The position numbers and the translations under genes are program-made. Under the pieces are notes generated by a model. The model worked only from the letters and a program-made list of their open reading frames with translations, was not told where the DNA came from and did not search any database. Positions 6,176 to 10,836 of a DNA stretch of 10,836 nt are shown piece after piece (position 1 is the first letter of the stretch; each line of letters starts with the position of its first letter). The DNA comes from an uncultured Clostridia bacterium (GTDB lineage: Bacteria; Bacillota_A; Clostridia; Christensenellales; Aristaeellaceae), in contig CAMVDI010000047.1 of NCBI GenBank assembly GCA_947166205.1, positions 1 to 10,836 of the forward strand. The letters run 5' to 3'.

Positions 6176-6604
6176 ATGGACGGGAACCGGGTCAACAGGA
6201 CGATGATGATGATCGAAGCCATGAGCGGCGGCGCCTCGCTGGAGGAAATGCTGAAAAAAGCCGAGCCGATGAAGCCCCTTCCCGAACTGATCTTTCCCCG
6301 GCTGCGGGATATGTCCTTTGATACGCTGGGCGTACTGGCGGGCTGCAGCCGCGCGAACATCTACAAGCTGATGAGCGGAAAAAGCCATCCGGAAAAGGAT
6401 ATGCTGCTGCGGATCGCCTTTGTCCTGCATATGACTGTGGAGGAGACCCAGCAGATGCTGAAAAGCGCGCACCGCTCCCCGCTTTCTTCCGGAAGCCGCA
6501 GGGATGTGTGCATCATGTACGGCCTGATGAACGGCCTGGAAGGAAGCGAAATGGACGCGGTGCTGGAAAGGCAGGGCTTTGCGCCGCTTTGGCCCGATGA
6601 ATGA
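6176..6604 (+). CDS. XRE-like helix-turn-helix regulator
   Basis: 142 aa. The ATG at 6176 follows AAGGAGG (6161-6167) by 8 bases; the frame is open far upstream but that part is antisense to the kinase and copy B. Residues about 46-95 form an HTH of Cro/C1 type: MSFDTLGVLAGCSRANIYKLMSGKSHPEKDMLLRIAFVLHMTVEETQQML (split here by domain, not by frame). The C-terminal part (108-142, RRDVCIMYGLMNGLEGSEMDAVLERQGFAPL) matches a tail I associate with small HTH proteins encoded near Hanks-type kinases in Clostridia; this is from memory of such loci and needs checking. It is divergent from copy B and may bind the 19-bp element (inference). No enzymatic or ligand-binding domain is visible. Confidence 0.85.
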   Translation: MDGNRVNRTMMMIEAMSGGASLEEMLKKAEPMKPLPELIFPRLRDMSFDTLGVLAGCSRANIYKLMSGKSHPEKDMLLRIAFVLHMTVEETQQMLKSAHRSPLSSGSRRDVCIMYGLMNGLEGSEMDAVLERQGFAPLWPDE

Positions 6605-6618
6605 CCGGCGGCGCCGGG

Positions 6619-6659
6619 ATCCCGGGGACGGGCTGCCCCGCGGGGCGGTCCCGGGGACG
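6619..6659. repeat. Short GC-rich direct repeats around a palindrome
   Basis: TCCCGGGGACG occurs at 6620-6630 and 6649-6659, on either side of the 12-bp palindrome GCCCCGCGGGGC (6635-6646). It follows the stop codon of the HTH gene. It could fold strongly but has no T-run. The rest of the gap up to 6696 shows nothing recognisable. Confidence 0.5.
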
Positions 6660-6696
6660 CGCTTTTCCGGGCCGGCCTTCCTGTGCTGAATCCCCT

Positions 6697-6738
6697 GCAT
6701 AATCAAAACCCGGGCTTTGCCCCGGGTTTTGATTATGC
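6697..6738. terminator. Bidirectional intrinsic terminator between convergent genes
   Basis: An 18-bp perfect inverted repeat (GCATAATCAAAACCCGGG and its complement) with a 6-base loop CTTTGC. The GC core CCCGGG is followed on both strands by TTTTGATT. It sits 92 bases after the HTH gene (+) and 42 bases after the sugar operon (-), so it can end transcription from both sides. Confidence 0.8.
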
Positions 6739-6780
6739 CGCTTCCGCACCGTCCGCCGCCGGCCACGCTTCAGCAGAGGC

Positions 6781-7800
6781 TCACGCCTCCGCCGCCCGCC
6801 GGACCTGCTCCGTGAGCGCGCTCTGGAGCAGGATTCCGTCATACGCTTCCTGCCGGACCTCCGGGGAACGGACGCAGGCCTCAAACCGGCGGACGATCTC
6901 CAGAAACTGATCCCCGGCGAAGGTTTGCTCCAGGGTTTCCGAGCCGGTCCGGACCGTCACCGGGGCGGGGAATCCGTCCGGCGCGGTGAAGATCCGCGGC
7001 GCCGTCAGCAGTCCGCGGCTGCCCCAGATTTCCAGCTCGCAGCGGTAGAACTGATCCATGCCGAAGGAGACCTGGGCGCAGAGCCCGTCCGGCCGCGCGA
7101 GCATGGCGCTGCCGAAGACATCCACGGAATGCCCCTCCGTCACCACGGCGCGGGCGGAGAGGACCCGCAGATCCGGCCCCAGAACGGTGCTGGCCGCCTT
7201 CAGGGTGTATCCGCCGCAGTCCAGCAGCGCGCCGCCGCCCAGGGCGGGATCATAGCGGAAATCCGCGCTGTCCCGATGGGGAAAGCCGAAGGAAGCCCGG
7301 ACCAGGCGCAGATCCCCCAGCGTGCCGTCGGAGAGCAGCTTCCGGATATAATCCATCTGGGGATGCAGGGGAAAGCCGTAGTTCTCCGTCAGGGCAAGCC
7401 CCTTCTCCCGGGCCAGAAGGACCAGCTCCCGGGCGTCCGCTTCCCGGACGGCAAAGGGCTTTTCCGCCAGAACATGCTTCCCGTGAAGAAGCGCCTCCCG
7501 GATCCAGCGGGTATGCAGCGCGGGGGGCAGAGCGATATAGACCGCGTCGGTTTCCGGATCCGCCAGCAGGGACGCGTAGCTCTCCAGAATCCGGCCGCCG
7601 AAGGCGGCCTGAAAGCGGGCGGCCTTCTCCTTCTTCCGGGCGAGGAGGGGGGCAAAGTCCGCCTCCGGGCCCCGGAAATCCATCTCCTGCCGGGTGGAAA
7701 AGGCGACGCCCGTGTACTGAAAGCCGGAGGCCTTCCGAAGGGCGGGAATCATCCGCCGCTCCGCGATGTTCGAGGTTCCCAGCACGCCGATCCTGATCAT
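6781..7800 (-). CDS. Gfo/Idh/MocA-family NAD(P)-dependent sugar oxidoreductase (KijD10-like ketoreductase)
   Basis: 339 aa. The ATG at 7800 overlaps the stop of the cupin gene by 4 bases (ATGA), with GAGGT ahead. Rossmann nucleotide-binding start IRIGVLGTSNIA (2-13); family motif AEKP with Lys114; substrate-side motif DCGGY with Asp194 and Tyr198. In KijD10, the NDP-sugar C-3 ketoreductase of digitoxose biosynthesis, the catalytic pair recalled is Lys102/Tyr186. Here the same pair is shifted by 12, which fits the longer loop around residues 35-60. The expected reaction is reduction of the C-3 keto group of a dTDP-3,4-diketo-2,6-dideoxyhexose with NADPH. Alternatives are C-4 reduction of an aminosugar intermediate, or a different Gfo/Idh substrate. 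Last gene of the operon, before the terminator. Confidence 0.88.
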   Translation of the reverse strand: MIRIGVLGTSNIAERRMIPALRKASGFQYTGVAFSTRQEMDFRGPEADFAPLLARKKEKAARFQAAFGGRILESYASLLADPETDAVYIALPPALHTRWIREALLHGKHVLAEKPFAVREADARELVLLAREKGLALTENYGFPLHPQMDYIRKLLSDGTLGDLRLVRASFGFPHRDSADFRYDPALGGGALLDCGGYTLKAASTVLGPDLRVLSARAVVTEGHSVDVFGSAMLARPDGLCAQVSFGMDQFYRCELEIWGSRGLLTAPRIFTAPDGFPAPVTVRTGSETLEQTFAGDQFLEIVRRFEACVRSPEVRQEAYDGILLQSALTEQVRRAAEA

Positions 7801-8216
7801 TTTTCAACCTCACCGGCTTTCACAAGCCTCAGGTACTCCGCGTAGTCATCAACGGTTTCACGGCCGGGGGCGTAAGGACGGTCGCACACCGCCATCATCA
7901 CGCAGTCCGGCGAAAAACGGCGCATGCTGCGCCACACCATGGGCTCCACCAGCAGGCCCTGGGCGGGATCGTCCATATGGAAGGTTTCCGACTCCGAGCC
8001 GTTGTCCGCCACCACATCGCAGCTGCCGGAGACCGGGAAAAGGATCAGCCGGGTCTCCCGGGTGGCGTGGTCGCCCCGGCTGGCGCCGGCTTTCACCCGG
8101 CCCACCAGGAAAATCCGCTGAATGGGAAAGGGAACCTCCCGGCCCGCCTCCATGACGAAGAGGGTTCCGTCCTCTTCCACGTTGGCCTTGATCCGTACCG
8201 GACTACATCCCTTCAT
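7797..8216 (-). CDS. FdtA/QdtA-like cupin (sugar 3,4-ketoisomerase family)
   Basis: 139 aa, the usual length of the family. The ATG at 8216 overlaps the aminotransferase stop by 14 bases; GGGAGGTG lies ahead. The fold pattern is a single-domain jelly roll: RIFLVGRVKAGASRGDHA (34-51), LILFPVSGSCDVVADNG (57-73), FHMDDPAQGLLVEPMVWRSMRRFSPDCVMMAVCDRPY. In FdtA and QdtA the equivalent of RGDHAT normally reads RGxHAH, the two His and a nearby Tyr forming the active site. Here His50 is kept but the second His is Thr52, and the position usually Tyr appears aliphatic (Leu37/Val38). It could be an isomerase with altered chemistry, an epimerase-like or accessory cupin, or an inactive one. No NDP-sugar specificity can be read from sequence. 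Confidence 0.75.
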   Translation of the reverse strand: MKGCSPVRIKANVEEDGTLFVMEAGREVPFPIQRIFLVGRVKAGASRGDHATRETRLILFPVSGSCDVVADNGSESETFHMDDPAQGLLVEPMVWRSMRRFSPDCVMMAVCDRPYAPGRETVDDYAEYLRLVKAGEVEK

Positions 8217-9306
8217 AGCTGTTCACCTCCCGGATCACCTTGCTGATTTCCTCCTCCTCCATGAAGTCCATCATGGGCAGGGAGACGATGGTGTCGCAGA
8301 TCCGCTCCGTCAGCGGGAAATCGCCCCGCCGGAAACCGAATTTCTCCGTCATGCAGGGCTGCAGATAGGGCGGGGTTTTCCAGGCGATATCCGTGCCCAC
8401 GCCCCGGTCCTTCAGGAAATCCCGGAAGCCGGCCTGATCCGCCACCCGGACCACGAACTGATACCAGGTGTGCCTGCAGCCCTCCGGAACCCGGGGCAGC
8501 TCCACCCGGGGATTCACGATCTCCGCCAGATAGCGCTGGGCGATGTGATCCCGGTTGGCCAGCAGCTCCGGCATATGGGCCAGCTTCACCCGCAGCAGCC
8601 CGGCCTGCAGCTCGTCCAGCCGGTCGTTGTAGCCGATCACGATATTATGATAGCGGTAGTCGCTGCCGTAATTCCGGATGACCTTCACCCGCTGGATCAG
8701 GTCCGGATCCCGGGAAACGACGCCGCCCCCGTCCCCGAAGCCGCCCAGGTTCTTGGTGGGATAAAAGCTGAAGAAGGACGCGTCGCCGAAGAGCCCCGTG
8801 TTCACGCCCCGGTACGGCGCGAAATGGGACTGGGCGCAGTCTTCAAAGAGCATCAGGCCCCGGCGGCGGCAGATCTCCAGGATCGGCTCCATGCGGGTGG
8901 CCAGGCCGTAGAGATGCGTCACCAGGACCGCCCGGGTCCGCTCCGTGATGGCCGCTTCGATCCGGGCCGCGTCCAGCTGGTAATACTCATCCGGCTCGAC
9001 GAAAACGGGCACCGCGCCGCACTGCATGACCCCCAGCATCGTGGCGATATATCCGTTGGCCTGGACGATGATCTCGTCCCCCGGGCGGATGCCCGCGGCC
9101 ATGAGGCCCACCAGGATGGCGTCCAGCCCGTTGTCCACGCCCGCGCAGGAACAGCCGCCCCCCAGCGCGGCGGCGAACTCCTCCTCAAAGGCGCTGACCT
9201 CACGGCCCAGCACGTACCATCCGCTGCGCAGCACCTCCAGCGCCTTGTCCTCATACTCCTTCTGATACAGCCGGAACCCGCGGCCCAGCTCATTGATGGG
9301 AATCAT
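8203..9306 (-). CDS. DegT/DnrJ/EryC1/StrS-family PLP-dependent sugar aminotransferase
   Basis: 367 aa, normal length. The ATG at 9306 overlaps the dehydratase end by 17 bases; AAGGAGGAGATCAGG precedes it. Schiff-base Lys185 in FSFYPTKNLGGFGDGG (178-193), Asp156 in FEDCAQSH, and the phosphate-binding GVDNGLDAI (56-64). The combination NGLDA with YPTKNLGGFGDGG recalls C-3 aminotransferases such as DesV, QdtB and FdtB rather than C-4 enzymes, which supports transfer of an amino group from glutamate to a 3-keto nucleotide sugar. Next to a 2,3-dehydratase the likely substrate is the dTDP-3,4-diketo-2,6-dideoxyhexose. All catalytic residues are present. Position specificity (C-3 or C-4) is inference. 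Confidence 0.92.
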   Translation of the reverse strand: MIPINELGRGFRLYQKEYEDKALEVLRSGWYVLGREVSAFEEEFAAALGGGCSCAGVDNGLDAILVGLMAAGIRPGDEIIVQANGYIATMLGVMQCGAVPVFVEPDEYYQLDAARIEAAITERTRAVLVTHLYGLATRMEPILEICRRRGLMLFEDCAQSHFAPYRGVNTGLFGDASFFSFYPTKNLGGFGDGGGVVSRDPDLIQRVKVIRNYGSDYRYHNIVIGYNDRLDELQAGLLRVKLAHMPELLANRDHIAQRYLAEIVNPRVELPRVPEGCRHTWYQFVVRVADQAGFRDFLKDRGVGTDIAWKTPPYLQPCMTEKFGFRRGDFPLTERICDTIVSLPMMDFMEEEEISKVIREVNSYEGM

Positions 9307-10723
9307 CCTGATCTCCTCCTTCTCTCGGTTGGTTGGCGCGCATCGACAGCAGCATCAGCAGGTTGCGCAGCTGAATGTTCAGGCAGTTGTTGATCTGATT
9401 CAGGGCGTTCAGGCTGCCCAGGGTCACCCAGACATACCGGTCCGGGTCGTACTCCACCTCGTTCCCCTCCGTCAGAAGGAGAATATTCCGGTTCTGCTCA
9501 TGATAGAAGCGGCCCCCTTCCTCGGACATGACCACGTCCGTCAGCACCCGCTCCGGCCGGTTCATGATGCCGAAAAAGGCGTTGGCCACGCTGTCCCGCA
9601 GGCTTTCCATGCCGTATTCCTCCTGGACGGAGGGGCCAAGTTCCACGGAATCGAAGCAGCCGATCTCCGGCCGGATCCGGATCAGCACCTCCAGCGTGCC
9701 CTCCGAGATCCGGCAGAAGAGCCCGAACACTGCCCGGCCCAGCGCGGCGAAGAGGGGCTGATTCCACCGGGTCACCTCCCGGCCCTCGATGTTCAGACTG
9801 CAGAAGATGACCTGATAAGGGGCCTGCCGCCTGTGGCGCAGGGAGGTGTCCGTCAGCTCCCAGTCTTTCAGGGCGTCCAGCGGAACCTGGCGCAGGGCGG
9901 GGGCCATGAACATCTTGTAATTGTTCATGCGGAGGAAGATATCCGTCATGTCCGGATGCCGGATGGCGCGCATGGACCGGACAAACTCCGGGGCATAGCC
10001 CCGGATCCCGTTGATCATGAAAAGATAGGGCATGCAGCTCAGCACGGTCCGGGTATCCATGTTGACCAGATTATCCTGCTTCATGCATTCCCGGATCTGC
10101 CGCAGGGTCATCCAGCGGTGGGAGGGAAGCTCGGGAATCTCCTCCTCCGTCCGGAGAATCACGTTCCGGTTCCGCTTTCCCCAGAACCGGGAGGACTGCT
10201 CCGACTGGATCTGGTCCACGAGGATATCCTCCCGCCGCATGTTCCGGAACAGGGAGAGATAGGGCGGCTCCTTTCCGCCGTGGCGGCGGGTGAAATTGCT
10301 CTTGGTGGCCTGAATGGTGGGGGAGATCTGGACATAATTGATGTTGCCCGGCTCAATCTTCGCCTGCATCAGAAAATGCCAGACCCCGTGAATCCGGCGG
10401 CAGAGAATGCCCAGATAGCCGATCTCCCGCTGGATGATGACGGGCTGGGCCAGGGTTTTCCCGTCCGGACAGCGGGCCTCCAGCCCGCCGATGCTGAAAA
10501 AGCTGCCCTCCGGATTCCGGATGCAGCCGGCCTCCCGGTCCAGAAACCAGGGGCTGCATTCCGAGAGGGGAACCCGGTCGATCCGGACGTGCTGCCGCTC
10601 CTTCCGCTCCCGGAGCCAAGTCATGATTTCCGGAAAGGAGTGCAGCTCGTCCCCGGCGGGGGCCAGCTCGGCGATGCCTTCAAACCCCTGGATCCAGCCT
10701 CCGATTGCAGTTCCTTCCCTCAT
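9290..10723 (-). CDS. NDP-hexose 2,3-dehydratase (EvaA type)
   Basis: 477 aa. The ATG at 10723 is chosen because AAGGAG (10733-10738) lies 9 bases ahead; a GTG at 10780 in the same frame overlaps the upstream stop and has no good site. The protein has the family's tandem duplication. RFWGKRNRNVIL...HRWMTLRQIRECMKQDNLVNMDTRTVLSCM (179-231) repeats as RFYHEQNRNILLL...YVWVTLGSLNALNQINNCLNIQLRNLLMLL (405-459). VQISPTIQATKSNF (131-144) corresponds to the weaker VELGPSVQEEYG (360-371). Known members (EvaA, TylX3 and others) remove water from dTDP-4-keto-6-deoxyglucose to give the 3,4-diketo-2,6-dideoxy sugar, the entry step to all 2-deoxysugars. The first half keeps the SPTxQAT sequence that marks the binding site in the family. 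It heads a run of four overlapping genes. The family is best known from actinomycete antibiotic clusters. Confidence 0.9.
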   Translation of the reverse strand: MREGTAIGGWIQGFEGIAELAPAGDELHSFPEIMTWLRERKERQHVRIDRVPLSECSPWFLDREAGCIRNPEGSFFSIGGLEARCPDGKTLAQPVIIQREIGYLGILCRRIHGVWHFLMQAKIEPGNINYVQISPTIQATKSNFTRRHGGKEPPYLSLFRNMRREDILVDQIQSEQSSRFWGKRNRNVILRTEEEIPELPSHRWMTLRQIRECMKQDNLVNMDTRTVLSCMPYLFMINGIRGYAPEFVRSMRAIRHPDMTDIFLRMNNYKMFMAPALRQVPLDALKDWELTDTSLRHRRQAPYQVIFCSLNIEGREVTRWNQPLFAALGRAVFGLFCRISEGTLEVLIRIRPEIGCFDSVELGPSVQEEYGMESLRDSVANAFFGIMNRPERVLTDVVMSEEGGRFYHEQNRNILLLTEGNEVEYDPDRYVWVTLGSLNALNQINNCLNIQLRNLLMLLSMRANQPREGGDQDDSHQ

Positions 10724-10732
10724 GGATTCCGA

Positions 10733-10738
10733 CTCCTT
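10733..10738 (-). promoter_or_regulatory. Ribosome binding site fixing the dehydratase start
   Basis: AAGGAG on the minus strand, 9 bases before the ATG at 10723. It argues for the 477-residue product over the GTG start at 10780 that would add 19 residues. Confidence 0.65.
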
Positions 10739-10776
10739 CCGCGGGAACCTCCCCGGCGATGTTCTGTATACCCCGG

Positions 10777-10836
10777 TCACGCCAGCACGGTCACCGCGAT
10801 GCCCGCCATGATCAGCAGGGTTCCGGCGACCTTTTT
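10777..10836 (-). CDS. C-terminus of a small DMT/EamA- or SMR-type membrane transporter (partial)
   Basis: Nineteen codons and TGA (10777-10779) are visible, running off the window end. The peptide KKVAGTLLIMAGIAVTVLA is a final transmembrane helix with the small-residue pattern (GTLLIMAG) that closes EamA, SMR and ArnE/ArnF-like proteins. The gap to the dehydratase start is 53 bases without a terminator, so it is probably in the same operon. In a sugar locus it could be a lipid-linked sugar flippase subunit, but the fragment is too short to tell. Confidence 0.55.
   Translation of the reverse strand, partial: KKVAGTLLIMAGIAVTVLA

Noticed and set aside
6071..6200. Kinase-tail relic upstream of copy B
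   Set aside because: The 19-bp element encodes VNRQ-stop there too, but TGA lies a few codons upstream in that frame and nothing further resembles the kinase. The shared part is better read as a control element.
6925..7845. 306-codon + strand open frame
   Set aside because: Antisense to the Gfo/Idh gene, with no family motifs.
8122..9393. 423-codon + strand open frame
   Set aside because: Antisense to the aminotransferase, which has full PLP motifs. The translation is a low-complexity His/Pro/Asp-rich shadow.
10724..10780. GTG start at 10780 for the 2,3-dehydratase
   Set aside because: It overlaps the stop of the upstream transporter gene and lacks a good ribosome site. The ATG at 10723 has AAGGAG at 9 bases, and the extra 19 residues look non-conserved.

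Overview
The window is GC-rich, densely coded DNA with strong AGGAGG-type ribosome binding sites. It carries a zinc-ribbon Ser/Thr kinase fused to BspA-like leucine-rich repeats, a secreted-type flavodoxin relic and a TetR/aldo-keto reductase/carboxymuconolactone-decarboxylase cluster. This suggests a high-GC anaerobic Clostridia-type Firmicute of gut or rumen origin. The lineage is inferred from gene style, not from any marker gene.

Left part (1-1606, + strand): a TetR-family regulator cut by the window start, an aldo/keto reductase that has lost its middle, an intact small carboxymuconolactone-decarboxylase-like protein, and a secreted flavodoxin truncated about a third of the way into its domain. 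It looks like a redox/detoxification operon under TetR control in which two of four genes are broken.

Middle part (1660-6604): a probable signalling island. Reading leftwards on the minus strand: a 139-aa protein of unknown function (copy B), a hairpin terminator, a 1070-aa membrane Ser/Thr kinase with an LRR exterior, and a second 139-aa protein (copy A, about 78% identical to B). Divergent from copy B on the + strand is a 142-aa XRE-like helix-turn-helix protein. Copies A and B share an upstream control region containing an identical 19-bp imperfect inverted repeat. In front of copy A this repeat overlaps the kinase stop codon; in front of copy B it lies in the divergent promoter region shared with the regulator gene.

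Right part (6781-10836, minus strand): a tightly overlapping nucleotide-deoxysugar operon. In transcription order it has the end of a small drug/metabolite-type transporter, an EvaA-type NDP-hexose 2,3-dehydratase, a DegT/DnrJ/EryC1-type PLP sugar aminotransferase, a FdtA/QdtA-like cupin and a Gfo/Idh/MocA (KijD10-like) ketoreductase. The set points to a 2-deoxy, probably 2,3,6-trideoxy-3-amino or 2,6-dideoxy, nucleotide sugar. The dTDP-glucose synthase, 4,6-dehydratase and glycosyltransferase are not in the window. A symmetrical 18-bp hairpin at 6697-6738 separates the regulator gene from this operon and could terminate both.

No tRNA, rRNA, CRISPR array or transposase was seen. No gene-free stretch exceeds 300 bases; the longest gap is the 204-bp divergent region at 5972-6175.
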